Shown here: positions 1 to 8,126 of the stretch, in pieces
How positions within the stretch are numbered: position 1 is the first letter of the stretch
Layout of the letters: every line of letters begins with the position of its first letter
NCBI RefSeq assembly: GCF_029892095.1
Contig: NZ_JARZAE010000004.1
Span: forward strand, 8,246,001 to 8,310,000
From: Kitasatospora sp. MAP12-44
Lineage (GTDB): Bacteria; Actinomycetota; Actinomycetes; Streptomycetales; Streptomycetaceae
Direction of reading: 5' to 3'
DNA: 64,000 nt
Notes under the pieces: model-generated
Told to the model about the DNA's origin: nothing
The model's input: only the letters and a program-made list of their open reading frames with translations
Databases searched by the model: none
Position numbers and translations under genes: made by a program

Positions 1-1566
1 GGGCCGATCGGAGTTTTCAGCGCGTATCCGGGATGTCTGGTGCGGCCTGAACCAGGACGTGGGATCGCCGGGTCTTCGCTGATCATTTAGAGGCGGCCGT
101 GGAGAGGGTTTCCTGGGTGGCCGGGCCTCGATCGCGACCAGGTCCGTGCTCACCGATCCGATCCGCAGGCAGGTCGCCACCCCCTGGACCAGGGCGGCGG
201 CGGGAAGCTGGCGGTGCAGCAGCAGCACCTCGATCAGCATCCTCGTGCCCTCGCGGTCCCCGACCTTCTGCTTGGCCGCTGCCCAGAACGCCTCGTGGCC
301 CTTCGTGAAGGAGACCTCGGCGCGGGCCTGGGCGAGCGCGGACGCGCCGGCGAACGCGCCAGGCTTGACCAGCAGGATCTCCAGGTAGTGGTCCAGGAAG
401 TCGTGGTAGGTGTAACGGCGGGTCAGACGCGGGTGGCGGGCGACGACCTGGCGGCCGTCGAACACCCACAGCTCGTTGGCCCGCAGCTTGATGCGCACCT
501 TGCTCCCGATGAACTTCGCCGGGACGGAGTAGTAGCCCTGACGGACCGTGACCCGGCTGTTGCGCGCAACCACGGGCGTCAGGCCGATCCCGCAGTCGAA
601 GTCGTCCGCAGGGAGCGGGCGGAGCAGGTCGCGTTCCTGCTCGAAATCGAACCCGATCGAGGTCGGCCGGCCGTGAATGTGCCGGGCGTCCTCCGCGACG
701 TCGATCGCGGCCAGGCGCTCGTTCAGTACCGCCAGCGCGTCGACCCGGGGCGGCGGGACCATGTGTTTGCGGCGGAACCGGCCTCCCTCGTGTTCGACGC
801 CGCCTTTCTCATGTGCCCCGGCCTCACCCGGCGCGCAGTAGAACGCCGAGAACTGGTAACACGACTTGAACGAAGCCCACCGGGACGACTCCAGCCTCGA
901 GCGCCCGAACAAGACCTGTTTGAGCGCCGGTCTGAGGTTGTCGTACCGAATGTGGACCGACGGCACCCAACCCAGCACTGCGAACGCCTCCGCGTGGCCT
1001 TCCAGGGCCGCCTCCTGCGAGGCGGTCGCGTAGACGCGGTGGATAGCCGTGCCGGAGTAGGACAGGCGCAGGGTGAACAGCACGCACTTGCGGCGCTGCC
1101 CGGAAAGATCCAGCCAGAAGTCCGCGAAGTCGACCTCCGCCTCCTCACCCGGACGCTTCGCCTGCGGGACCACACCCTCCAGATGCCGCCGCCCCTCCAG
1201 CGCCTCCGACTTGATCTCAGGCCGCCGCTTGCTGACGTACTCCCACACCGTGGTCTGCCGGGCCAGCTCGAAGTCGTGCTCCGCTGCCAGACGCTCCATG
1301 ATCCGCACGATCGTGTGCTTCTGCTTCTGCTTCCGCGGTGCGTCCACGTCCTCGCGCAGCATCGCGTCGATGAGCGCCTTCACCGGCTCCAGCACGCTCG
1401 CCCGCGGGGGAGGCGACTTCCGCTTCGGCGGCAACGGCGACTCGATCGCCTGCTTCACCGTGTTCCGCGAGACCTTGAACCGCGCCGCCAGTTCCCGCCC
1501 TGACAAGCCTTCCCGGTGGGCCTGGCGGATCCTCTCGAACAGCACTTCACGCGACCTGTGCACCAT
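1..1566 (-). CDS. istA: IS21-family transposase IstA (partial, runs off the left edge)
   Basis: The frame reads leftward from an ATG at 1566 and stays open for 522 codons to base 1, so the C-terminus and any istB lie outside the window. The N-terminus has a helix-turn-helix (residues ~8-32, with GLSGRELAARFKVSRNTVK). A DDE integrase core follows: first Asp in VDFADFWLDL (~residue 150), second in HIRYDNLRPALKQ, and the IS21-typical HEKGGVE block supplying the catalytic Glu. After it comes the Mu-transposase-like beta-barrel segment (GYYSVPAKFIG). IstA of IS21 elements cuts and joins ends together with the AAA+ helper IstB. No internal stop or frameshift is visible, so the gene looks intact here. 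Family assignment is secure; completeness of the element is not visible. Confidence 0.93.
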   Translation of the reverse strand, partial: MVHRSREVLFERIRQAHREGLSGRELAARFKVSRNTVKQAIESPLPPKRKSPPPRASVLEPVKALIDAMLREDVDAPRKQKQKHTIVRIMERLAAEHDFELARQTTVWEYVSKRRPEIKSEALEGRRHLEGVVPQAKRPGEEAEVDFADFWLDLSGQRRKCVLFTLRLSYSGTAIHRVYATASQEAALEGHAEAFAVLGWVPSVHIRYDNLRPALKQVLFGRSRLESSRWASFKSCYQFSAFYCAPGEAGAHEKGGVEHEGGRFRRKHMVPPPRVDALAVLNERLAAIDVAEDARHIHGRPTSIGFDFEQERDLLRPLPADDFDCGIGLTPVVARNSRVTVRQGYYSVPAKFIGSKVRIKLRANELWVFDGRQVVARHPRLTRRYTYHDFLDHYLEILLVKPGAFAGASALAQARAEVSFTKGHEAFWAAAKQKVGDREGTRMLIEVLLLHRQLPAAALVQGVATCLRIGSVSTDLVAIEARPPRKPSPRPPLNDQRRPGDPTSWFRPHQTSRIRAENSDRP

Positions 1567-1807
1567 CGGTCTCCCTGACCTGGACCGTGATCAACAAGCA
1601 CAGCGTGACGGCCAAACGGCCTACCGCTTCCGATTACTCCAAAAGCGGCATGTCGCACATCATCACACCGGATGGCTCCCAATCTCACCGAAGATCCACC
1701 GGCCCCGATCCAACGAAAACGTGGCTCTCGTACAACAGTTCAGGCACGGATTCCGTGCAGCCGATCGTGCTTCTGTGCGCCGGTGACGCTTCGTCATCTA
1801 CGGGTGG
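1567..1807. other. Noncoding end of the IS21 element and flank
   Basis: About 240 bases upstream of istA with no convincing gene. The part nearest istA is probably the terminal region of the element, which in IS21 relatives carries repeated transposase-binding sites, but I could not place the terminal inverted repeat or a target duplication because the other end is outside the window. Confidence 0.4.
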
Positions 1808-1945
1808 ATGCCGGCTGCGTGTGAAGAACTGGTCCTTCTGCTTCCGCATCTCGCCGGAATACAGGTCGAGTACATGGAGGTGCGGGACGTCCCCGTGCTC
1901 TGCCCGGGCTGCCAGGCGCCGTCTGGCCGGATGACCGGGACCTGA
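1808..1945 (+). pseudogene. N-terminal remnant of an ISL3-like transposase
   Basis: A 45-codon frame starting at ATG 1808 and ending in TGA reads CEELVLLLPHLAGIQVEYM and then DVPVLCPGCQAPSGR. A leucine-rich LLPHLA stretch followed by a CPGC half zinc finger is the hallmark of the N-terminus of ISL3-family transposases, which normally run to about 400-550 residues. Between the two blocks the usual 15-20 residues look deleted, and the frame stops right after the CPGC motif where the finger and HTH should continue. It is therefore a decayed fragment, plausibly clipped by the neighbouring IS21 insertion. Recognition is from motif memory only. Confidence 0.5.
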
Positions 1946-2212
1946 TTCACTTCACGGGATCTGTGCCTGAACCCATACAACCCGACAAAATCACACCTGG
2001 GGCCCACCGGCCCACGCCGCACTACGCCGCCTCCTCGCCTCGGCCCGCCACTGATCACCCGACGTCACCCGCGGATCCCCCGGGGATCTCAAAGTCGGCC
2101 GGATCGACTTCCTGATCCTGTTCCGGCGCCCCGGAGACAGCCAGACGACAGGTCGCGGGTCAGTGCGCCTGACTCGGTCGGAGTCGTCCTCTCACGCTCA
2201 GGGGAGGCCGAG
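1946..2212. other. Gene-free stretch downstream of the transposase remnant
   Basis: I see no coding frame with plausible codon bias and no hairpin or repeat worth naming. It is probably further decayed insertion-sequence or deleted host sequence. Confidence 0.35.
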
Positions 2213-2524
2213 TTGTCGGTGGTGCTGTTCCGAGGGGGCTGGGCCGATGTGGACTATGTGGTCGACGGCGATGACTTCGGGACTCTTCCAGCAGCGGAGT
2301 GGATTCCGCCGGGGCGTTCGGCAACCGACTGGACGGTTGGGTGGCTCGGGTGTTCGGTGCACCGGTTGCGGGGGAGGGGCAGGGGCCGCGCGGGGGTCAG
2401 AGCTGCGCTGCGTAGATCTGGATCGGTAGGCCTGCTCGGGATACGGCGTCGCGTTCGTAGGAGAGGCCGACCTTCTGGGCCACCCGCTGGGACGGTGTGT
2501 TGTCCGGGTGGATCATGGCGATGA
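2213..2524 (+). CDS. Short hypothetical protein, possible truncated gene
   Basis: A TTG start at 2213 is preceded by a good ribosome-binding site (GGGGAGG about 6 bases upstream). The first ~55 residues look protein-like (SVVLFRGGWADVDYVVDGD, then LPAAEWIPPGRSATDW), but the last 40 residues become Arg/Gly-rich low-complexity sequence that runs antisense into the acetyltransferase gene (2397-2936). This pattern suggests the 5' part of a host gene whose 3' half was lost by rearrangement next to the insertion elements. No family recognised. It could also be spurious. Confidence 0.3.
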   Translation: MSVVLFRGGWADVDYVVDGDDFGTLPAAEWIPPGRSATDWTVGWLGCSVHRLRGRGRGRAGVRAALRRSGSVGLLGIRRRVRRRGRPSGPPAGTVCCPGGSWR

Positions 2525-2936
2525 GGCGCTTGGTGCCGAGGACTTCGCGGGCGTGGTCGCGGCAGGCTGCGGCTGCTTCGGTGGCGTAGCCGCGTCCCTG
2601 GAGGGCGGTGCGGATGTGGTAGCCGAGCTCGATGTCGAGGGTGCCTTCGACTTCCTGGGGGGTCAGGCCGCAGTCGCCCACGAACTCGCCGGTGGCCTGA
2701 AGGGTGATCAGCCAGAGGCCGAAGCCCTCCTGCTGATAGAGGCGCTGGTTCCAGTCGATCCAGGCCATCGCCTCGGTGCGGTCCTTGGCGCGGGCGTAGT
2801 ACCGCATCACCTCCGGGTCGCCGAGGAGTGCGGCCATGTCGTCGAGGTCGGCTGCGGACATCCGGCGGAACGCGAGCCGTTCGGTGCGAGCGGGTACACG
2901 GTGGTGTCCGGTGCGCTCGGTGCGCCCGGTCGTCAT
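2397..2936 (-). CDS. GNAT-family N-acetyltransferase (RimJ/RimL-like)
   Basis: A 179-aa protein of the Acetyltransf_3 type: substrate strand RLAFRRMSAAD (~20-30), central strands around GFGLWLITLQATGEFVGDCG, the acetyl-CoA pyrophosphate loop in LQGRGYATEAAAA (~112-124, Q/R-x-x-G-x-G/A pattern), and the C-terminal HPDNTPSQRVAQKVG helix typical of RimL relatives. It should acetylate an amino group from acetyl-CoA; the substrate is unknown. The ATG overlaps the TGA of the upstream tetR gene (ATGA), so the two are translationally coupled and probably co-regulated by that repressor. A longer upstream frame exists but is a shadow of tetR. Confidence 0.88.
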   Translation of the reverse strand: MTTGRTERTGHHRVPARTERLAFRRMSAADLDDMAALLGDPEVMRYYARAKDRTEAMAWIDWNQRLYQQEGFGLWLITLQATGEFVGDCGLTPQEVEGTLDIELGYHIRTALQGRGYATEAAAACRDHAREVLGTKRLIAMIHPDNTPSQRVAQKVGLSYERDAVSRAGLPIQIYAAQL

Positions 2937-3655
2937 CGAGGCGGCCGAAGCGGGATGACGGCGAAGGTGGCGAGTCCGTCGTCGAGCAGGTGCGCGGCGC
3001 GGTGGACGTCGGCGGTGACCGCCTCGCGGACCTGGGCGGGGGTGCGAGTGTCGTCCAGGTACTTGCGCAGGGCCCGGAACTGGATCTGCCAGAGTCCGAG
3101 CAGGGCGGTGGCGGCCAATTGGGGTTCGGGGGCGTCGGGACTGGTGCCGATCCGTTCGGCCAGGGTCTCGGCGGCTACCGCGATGAGGCGGTCCGTCATG
3201 TCGCGTTGGTGGGCGCGCAGGGACGGCGTGCTGTGGATCAGGGCGCCGAAGCGCTGGAACCTGGCGACGGCCTGGACCGGGTCGGCCTGTGTGCCGAGCC
3301 AGGACGTCAGGGCGCCCAACTCGTCGGCCAGGATCTGGCGTGCGGCTTCGACCGGGGGGAGGTCCCGGTTGGCCAGGTCGATGCGCAGGGCGGCCATGGT
3401 GGCGTCCGGAAGGTCCAGGACGAGGGATTCCTTGGTGGGGAAGTAGTTGAACACCGTCTTCTCCGACACCCCGCACGCCTCGGCGATCTCCGAGACGCGG
3501 ACGGCCTCGAATCCCCGCTCCACGAAGAGTTCTGTCGCGGTGTCGGACAACTCCTGGCGCAGCAGCCGCTTTTTGCGCTCGCGCAGTCCCTCGGCCTCTG
3601 GTGCCCCGATCCTGGGGCCGCGCAGTGCTGCCCAGTCCACTGTTCGTGCGCTCAT
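2933..3655 (-). CDS. TetR/AcrR-family transcriptional regulator
   Basis: A 240-aa TetR protein. The N-terminal arm (~25 residues, Arg-rich) leads to the canonical HTH at ~35-80 (LSDTATELFVERGFEAVR, then VSEIAEACGVSEKTVFNYFP). The remainder is an all-helical ligand/dimer domain of normal length. It is divergent from the DUF1772 gene and directly upstream of a coupled acetyltransferase. A perfect TTACTG-cta-CAGTAA palindrome lies 30-44 bases upstream of its start and is a credible autoregulatory operator for both directions. The effector ligand cannot be inferred. Confidence 0.92.
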   Translation of the reverse strand: MSARTVDWAALRGPRIGAPEAEGLRERKKRLLRQELSDTATELFVERGFEAVRVSEIAEACGVSEKTVFNYFPTKESLVLDLPDATMAALRIDLANRDLPPVEAARQILADELGALTSWLGTQADPVQAVARFQRFGALIHSTPSLRAHQRDMTDRLIAVAAETLAERIGTSPDAPEPQLAATALLGLWQIQFRALRKYLDDTRTPAQVREAVTADVHRAAHLLDDGLATFAVIPLRPPR

Positions 3656-3684
3656 GGCGACAGGATAGTCCAGCGCCTGAATGC

Positions 3685-3699
3685 TTACTGCTACAGTAA
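3685..3699. promoter_or_regulatory. Candidate TetR operator (TTACTG-N3-CAGTAA)
   Basis: A perfect 6-bp inverted repeat with a 3-base centre in the 85-bp gap between the divergent tetR (2933-3655) and DUF1772 (3741-4235) genes. AT-rich palindromes of this size and position are typical TetR sites. A weaker half-site (GACGGTAA) follows at about 3710. Confidence 0.6.
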
Positions 3700-3740
3700 A
3701 GGTTCAGTGACGGTAAGATTGAGCTGGAAAGGCATGATGC

Positions 3741-4235
3741 ATGGCTGCGCGCATCGTTGAGTTCGTCGAGTTCGTCAACCTGTTCTTCGCCGGCCTGCTG
3801 GCAGGCATGGAGTTCGTGGTCCGCTTCGGCGTGCGCGGACCGCTCGCAGCCCTGGAGGAGCGTGCGCAGCTGCAACTGCGCCAGGCGCTGATCCGGACCC
3901 TGCGTGTCGTGGTGCCGGCCGCCTACCTGCCGACGATCGTGTCCGGGGTGGTCGTCACGGCCCTCTACGGCACAGGCGCCGGCGCCGGCGCGGGCGCCAA
4001 CTCCGGGATCGCGCTCGGCTTCCGCTGTGCGGCGGTGCTGGCGATGGTCGTCTGGACGCTGGCCACCTTCGGTGGCACCGTGCCGATCAACGCGGCGGTG
4101 CTCGACTGGCAGCCCGGTGCGCTGCCGCAGAACTGGCGGGAGCTGATCCGCCGCTGGGAGCGGCTGGACACGGTGCGCACCTGGGCGGCGGTGGCGGCGT
4201 TCGCCTGTTTCCTGGTGGCGGCGTCGCAGAGGTAG
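3741..4235 (+). CDS. DUF1772 (anthrone-oxygenase-like) membrane protein
   Basis: A 164-aa protein with about four membrane segments: residues ~5-30 (FVNLFFAGLLAGMEFVVRFG), ~54-75 after the RQALIRTLRVVVPA motif, ~90-110, and ~145-160. Layout and length fit DUF1772, a family that includes the small fungal anthrone oxygenases; in bacteria the function is usually unknown. A tandem GAGAGAGA-like run (residues ~78-86) lies in an external loop. It is divergent from a TetR gene and its first codons begin just after the palindromic operator, so repression and induction by that regulator is the likely control. Confidence 0.75.
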   Translation: MAARIVEFVEFVNLFFAGLLAGMEFVVRFGVRGPLAALEERAQLQLRQALIRTLRVVVPAAYLPTIVSGVVVTALYGTGAGAGAGANSGIALGFRCAAVLAMVVWTLATFGGTVPINAAVLDWQPGALPQNWRELIRRWERLDTVRTWAAVAAFACFLVAASQR

Positions 4236-4264
4236 GGAGCGGTGGGGGTGGGGGACCGCCGGCG

Positions 4265-4660
4265 TCAGGCGGGTCCGTCCTCCAGGAGTTCGCGCCGGAT
4301 GATCTCGAACTGCACCCGCATCGCCTCGCCGAGCGCGTTCGCGGCCGACAGCGGTCGGACCATCACACAGAACTCCTTGATCAGCCCCTCCTCGTCGAGC
4401 TCCAGGAAGTCGCAGCCGTGCACCTCCCGCTCGCCGATGCGAGCCTTGAACATCAGCGCCAGGCTGTTGCCGTCGGCGATCTCCCGGACGTACCGGAAGT
4501 CCTCGAACGCCCGGTCGGCCCCGCGCAGGATCGCCGCCACCATGGCTCGGCCCTGGTAGGGAGCGAAGGCGACCGGGCTGAGGAAGGCGGCGTCCTCGGC
4601 CAGCAGGGCCGGGATTGCCTGGTGGTCGTGGGCCTCGACGGCCTTGCGGAAGGGGTGCAT
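4265..4660 (-). CDS. SnoaL-like / NTF2-fold protein
   Basis: A 131-aa protein matching the cone-shaped NTF2 fold: an N-terminal helix pair (HPFRKAVEAHDHQAIPALLA), AEDAAFLSPVAFAPYQGR, a helix, then beta strands (NSLALMFKARIGEREVHG and CDFLELDEEGLIKEF). Polyketide cyclases, ketosteroid isomerases and stand-alone binding proteins share it, so the chemistry cannot be told. It is divergent from the padR gene (68-bp gap), which suggests it is that regulator's target. Confidence 0.8.
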   Translation of the reverse strand: MHPFRKAVEAHDHQAIPALLAEDAAFLSPVAFAPYQGRAMVAAILRGADRAFEDFRYVREIADGNSLALMFKARIGEREVHGCDFLELDEEGLIKEFCVMVRPLSAANALGEAMRVQFEIIRRELLEDGPA

Positions 4661-4673
4661 CCGGCGCCTCTAT

Positions 4674-4685
4674 TCAACTTGTTGA
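4674..4685. promoter_or_regulatory. Candidate PadR operator (TCAAC-TT-GTTGA)
   Basis: A short perfect inverted repeat in the 68-bp gap between the divergent SnoaL-like and padR genes. The surrounding 40 bases are unusually AT-rich for this DNA. The palindrome is only 5 bp per arm, so confidence is modest. Confidence 0.4.
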
Positions 4686-4728
4686 TTAGGTGCATCGGAG
4701 AATAATCGCGCCCTGATACGTTGTCTAC

Positions 4729-5301
4729 ATGTCTCTGCGAAACGCGGTCCTGGCGGCGCTCCTGGAGGGCGAGGCCTCCGGCTACGACCTGGCCAAGCGC
4801 TTCGACGCGTCAGTGGCGAACTTCTGGTCGGCGACGCCGCAGCAGCTTTACCGGGAGCTGGAGCGGATGGAGGGCGACGGCCTGATCCGGACGCGGGTGG
4901 TGGAGCAGGAGCGCCGACCCAACAAGCGGCTGTGCTCGCTGACCGAGGCCGGGCGTCGCGCGCTGCACGCGTTCACCGCGGAGCCGGCGCGGCCCACCGC
5001 GATCCGGGACGAGCTGCTGGTCAAGGTGCAGGCCGCCGACCGGGGCGATCTCGACGCCGTACGGGTGGCCGTCGCGGAGCGGATGGAGTGGTCGCGGGCC
5101 AAGCTCGCCCGCTACGAGCGCCTGCGCGAGCGGCTGCTGGACGGTCGCCGCGAGGACGCCTACCTTGCCGAGGCCGAACACATCGGTCCCTACCTCACCT
5201 TGCTACGTGGCGTCTCCTTCGAGCAGGAGACACTGCGCTGGGGGGAGACGGCCCTCACGGTGCTGGCCCGGCGAGCGGCGTCGGCGGCCGACCAGGGCTG
5301 A
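4729..5301 (+). CDS. PadR-family transcriptional regulator
   Basis: A 190-aa PadR-s2-type protein: N-terminal winged helix at ~1-85 (ALLEGEASGYDLAKRF, then QLYRELERMEGDGLIRTR) with the wing in RRPNKRLCSLTEAGRRALHAF, followed by the C-terminal dimerisation helices with Vir_act_alpha_C character (RDELLVKVQAADRGDLDAV). No strong ribosome-binding site precedes the ATG; a TACGTT hexamer 7-12 bases upstream could be the -10 of a near-leaderless transcript. Divergent to the SnoaL-like gene; probably represses it and itself. Confidence 0.9.
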   Translation: MSLRNAVLAALLEGEASGYDLAKRFDASVANFWSATPQQLYRELERMEGDGLIRTRVVEQERRPNKRLCSLTEAGRRALHAFTAEPARPTAIRDELLVKVQAADRGDLDAVRVAVAERMEWSRAKLARYERLRERLLDGRREDAYLAEAEHIGPYLTLLRGVSFEQETLRWGETALTVLARRAASAADQG

Positions 5302-5308
5302 CTGAGCG

Positions 5309-5941
5309 TCAGGCTGTGGGAACGGCTGCGGGAACGGATGCGGGGGCGGCGGCCGGCTGCGGGCTCGTGATGAGCGCGAAGGCCGCATCCAGCGAGGCGG
5401 CGAGGCGGGCCGGGTCCGGATCGGCCTTGCGCAGGATCTGCAGGCCCTGGATGAGCGCGACCAGCAGGCGCGCGGCCTCGCGCGGGCTCACGGCGGCGGT
5501 GAGTTCACCGGCTGCTCGCGCCCGTTCGAGCTGCGCGGTGAACGCGTCCTCGGCGCTGCGCAGGCTGGCGCGGGCGAGTTCCGCGACGCCGAGGTTGCCC
5601 GGGAGGAGCTCGGCGATGCTGTTGACGCTGAAGCAGCCCGCACCGCTGCAGGCCGACTCCGAGTGCAGCAGCGTCTCGAAGAGGCGTCGCAGTTGCGGCA
5701 GTGCGGGCTGCTGGTCGTCGAGCGCGGAGGCGAGCAGATCGGCCTGGCGGCCGAGGTAGCGGCCGAGTGCCTGGATGAACAGGCGGTGCTTGTCGCCGAA
5801 CGCCGCGTAGATCGAGCCCCGACCCAGCTCCAGCTCCTCCACCAGGTCGTTCATGCTCGTGGCCTCGTAGCCCTTGCGCCAGAACAGGAGCATCGCCCGG
5901 TCCAGGATCGCCTCTTCGTCGAACGTCCGCGGTCTTCCCAT
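5309..5941 (-). CDS. TetR/AcrR-family regulator of the adjacent reductase
   Basis: 210 aa starting at MGRPRTFDEEAI; the frame is open further upstream, but that part crosses the operator palindrome and is not protein-like. HTH at ~10-56 (LDRAMLLFWRKGYEATSM, then LVEELELGRGSIYAAFGDK), of the subfamily with the G(R/K)GSIYAAFGDK recognition helix, which usually controls a nearby NAD(P)-dependent reductase. The C-terminal domain carries SACSGAGCFSVNSIAEL, the Cys-containing segment common in this group. It lies 166 bp from the divergent MDR reductase with a long perfect palindrome between. Confidence 0.92.
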   Translation of the reverse strand: MGRPRTFDEEAILDRAMLLFWRKGYEATSMNDLVEELELGRGSIYAAFGDKHRLFIQALGRYLGRQADLLASALDDQQPALPQLRRLFETLLHSESACSGAGCFSVNSIAELLPGNLGVAELARASLRSAEDAFTAQLERARAAGELTAAVSPREAARLLVALIQGLQILRKADPDPARLAASLDAAFALITSPQPAAAPASVPAAVPTA

Positions 5942-5984
5942 GGCCCCTACCGTACCCAAGCCGCGGGGTGGTCGGTGCACATAT

Positions 5985-6030
5985 TTGACCTCTCGTTCCA
6001 GAATCTGTACGTTCTGGAACGAGAGGTCAA
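5985..6030. promoter_or_regulatory. Perfect 19-bp-arm palindrome: paired divergent promoters and TetR operators
   Basis: Each arm reads TTGACCTCTCGTTCCAGAA inward, with an 8-base centre. Both arms begin with a -35-like TTGACC. Counting 17 bases gives TACGTT at 6008-6013 for the rightward direction and CAGATT for the leftward one, so the element reads as two face-to-face overlapping promoters. The inner TTCCAGAA...TTCTGGAA halves look like the actual repressor contacts. Placement between tetR and the reductase gene supports a shared operator. Confidence 0.8.
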
Positions 6031-6107
6031 GTACTGCGGAGTGCCAACAGTGCCAACAGTGCCGACCGGTGCTTGACGCCCCCCGCCCCGATCCCAGGAG
6101 AACAGCC

Positions 6108-7130
6108 ATGACCAACGCCCCGACCGTCCAGCGCGAGATCCAGCTGGCATCCCGTCCTGTCGGTGAGCCCACCGCCGAGAACTTCGCCCTCGTCGAGAGC
6201 GCGATCCCGCAGCTCGGCGAAGGTCAGCTGCTGGTGCGCAACACCTGGATGTCCGTCGACCCCTACATGCGCGGGCGGATGAACGCGGGCACCGGTTCCT
6301 ACATCGCCCCCTTCGACCTCGGGGCGCCGCTGAGCGGCGGCGCGACCGGCACCGTGGTGGCCTCGCGGGCCGCCGCCGTCCCGGTCGGCACTGCCGTGCT
6401 GCACCAGCTGGGTTGGCGCGAGTACGCCGTGGTCGACGCCGCGGCGGTCATGCCGATCGACGTCTCGCTCGCCCCGGCCTCCGCGTACCTCGGCGTGTTG
6501 GGCATGCCCGGTCTGACGGCCTACGCCGGCCTGACCGAGGTGGCACCGGTGGCCAAGGGCGACGTCGTCTTCGTCTCCGGCGCCGCCGGAGCGGTCGGCT
6601 CGGTCGCCGGGCAGATCGCCCGCCTGCTCGGCGCCTCGCGGGTCATCGGCTCGGCCGGCGGGCCGGAGAAGGCGAAGAAGCTCGTCGAGGACTTCGGCTT
6701 CGACGCCGCCATCGACTACCGGGCCGGCTCGCTGGCCGAGCAGCTCGCCGAGGCCGCCCCCGACGGCATCGACGTCTACTTCGACAACGTCGGCGGCGAC
6801 CACCTGGAGGCCGCCATCGGCGCGATGCGCCCGGGCGGGCGGATCGCCCTGTGCGGGGCCATCAGCCAGTACAACGCCACCGAGCCGGTCCCGGGCCCGC
6901 GCAACCTGGTCGCCGTGATCGGCAAGCAGCTCACCCTGCGCGGCCTGCTGGTCGGCAGCTACTACCACCTCGCCCCGCAGTACGCACAGTTGGCGGCCGG
7001 CTGGCTCGCCGACGGCGCGCTGCGCACCGAGGAGACCGTGCTGGACGGCATCGACCGCGCCCCCGAGGCCTTCCTTGGCATGATGCGTGGGGCGAACACC
7101 GGCAAGATGCTCGTCCGCCTGGCCGACTAG
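6108..7130 (+). CDS. Zinc-independent MDR NADP-dependent oxidoreductase (CurA/LTB4DH-like)
   Basis: 340 aa; ATG at 6108 preceded by CAGGAG. N-terminal GroES-like domain with the family signature WMSVDPYMRGRM (~42-53), Rossmann domain with the dinucleotide loop VSGAAGAVGSVAGQ (~150-163), and the YFDNVGGDHLEAAI / GGRIALCGAISQYN segments of prostaglandin/leukotriene reductases and E. coli CurA. It lacks zinc ligands. Expected reaction: NADPH reduction of an alpha,beta-unsaturated carbonyl. Electrophile detoxification would fit its divergent TetR with two-arm operator. Confidence 0.9.
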   Translation: MTNAPTVQREIQLASRPVGEPTAENFALVESAIPQLGEGQLLVRNTWMSVDPYMRGRMNAGTGSYIAPFDLGAPLSGGATGTVVASRAAAVPVGTAVLHQLGWREYAVVDAAAVMPIDVSLAPASAYLGVLGMPGLTAYAGLTEVAPVAKGDVVFVSGAAGAVGSVAGQIARLLGASRVIGSAGGPEKAKKLVEDFGFDAAIDYRAGSLAEQLAEAAPDGIDVYFDNVGGDHLEAAIGAMRPGGRIALCGAISQYNATEPVPGPRNLVAVIGKQLTLRGLLVGSYYHLAPQYAQLAAGWLADGALRTEETVLDGIDRAPEAFLGMMRGANTGKMLVRLAD

Positions 7131-7181
7131 CCACGGCAGCTGGACCAGGCATGGCGGCTGGTGTCGGCGGCTGGTCGCTGG

Positions 7182-8126
7182 TCAGGGGATCAGCACGATC
7201 TTGCCGCGGGTGTGCCCCTGTTCCAGCTGCTCGAACGCGGCGCGCACCTCGGCCAAGGGGAACTCCGCAGCGATCGGAACCTCCAGCACCCCGGCCGCGA
7301 CCAGCGCTGCCAGCTCCGCCAGGACGGCGGTGCTGGCAGCCGCCGCACTGCCCTCGACCTTCACCCCGTACTCCTCGGCGGCGGCGAAGTCGATGATCGT
7401 GTCGATCCGGGACGGGTCCACGCCCAACTCGTCGATCGCGAGCTTCACATAGCCCGCGCCGTGGGTGTCGATGAACGCGTCGATCTGCCCCGAGTCCGTC
7501 GCTCCGACCGGCTTGGCCGCCGCGCGCAACCGGTCCGCCAGACCGTCGCCGTAGGCGATCGGTGTGACCCCGTGCGCGATCAGCCAGTCGTGGTTCGCCG
7601 CACTGGCGATCCCGAGCACCTCGGCCCCGGCGTGCTTGGCCAGTTGGACCACCAGGGAGCCCACGCCGCCCGCAGCCCCGGACACCACGACGGTGTCGCC
7701 CGGCCGCAGCGACACCGAGCGCACGGCGGCGTAGGCCGTCGTCCCGGCGACGAACAGCGAGCCGGCGACCTGCCAGGGGACGCCCGCCGGTTTGGGCGTC
7801 AGGTTGCCGGCCTCGACGGCCACGAACTCGGCGTGGCTGCCCCGCCCATGGGTGAACCCGATGACCTCGTCACCGACGGCGACGCTCGTCACCCCGCTGC
7901 CCACCTGCTCGACGACCCCCGCCAGGTCACTGCCCTCGCCGGACGGGAAGGTGGCCGGCCAGACCGCGTGCAGCGCCCCCGAACGGATCTTCGCCTCGCC
8001 GGGATTGATCGACGCGGCCTTGACCCTGACCCGGACCTCACCCGCACCCGGCTCGGGCAGCGGCACCTCCGCCACCCGCAGGACGTCGATCCCGCCGTAC
8101 TCGTTGAACCGCACTGCCTTGGGCAT
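7182..8126 (-). CDS. MDR-family NADP-dependent quinone-type oxidoreductase
   Basis: 314 aa from MPKAVRFNEYGG; the longer frame adds 13 unlikely residues. GroES-like domain with GEVRVRVKAASINPGEAK, glycine-rich GFTHGRGSHAEF, Rossmann loop VVSGAAGGVGSLVVQLAK (~150-167), and the C-terminal AFEQLEQGHTRGKIVL that closes most zinc-free quinone oxidoreductases. It likely reduces quinones or enones with NADPH. Convergent with the preceding MDR gene (51 bp between stops), to which it is only distantly related. Confidence 0.88.
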   Translation of the reverse strand: MPKAVRFNEYGGIDVLRVAEVPLPEPGAGEVRVRVKAASINPGEAKIRSGALHAVWPATFPSGEGSDLAGVVEQVGSGVTSVAVGDEVIGFTHGRGSHAEFVAVEAGNLTPKPAGVPWQVAGSLFVAGTTAYAAVRSVSLRPGDTVVVSGAAGGVGSLVVQLAKHAGAEVLGIASAANHDWLIAHGVTPIAYGDGLADRLRAAAKPVGATDSGQIDAFIDTHGAGYVKLAIDELGVDPSRIDTIIDFAAAEEYGVKVEGSAAAASTAVLAELAALVAAGVLEVPIAAEFPLAEVRAAFEQLEQGHTRGKIVLIP

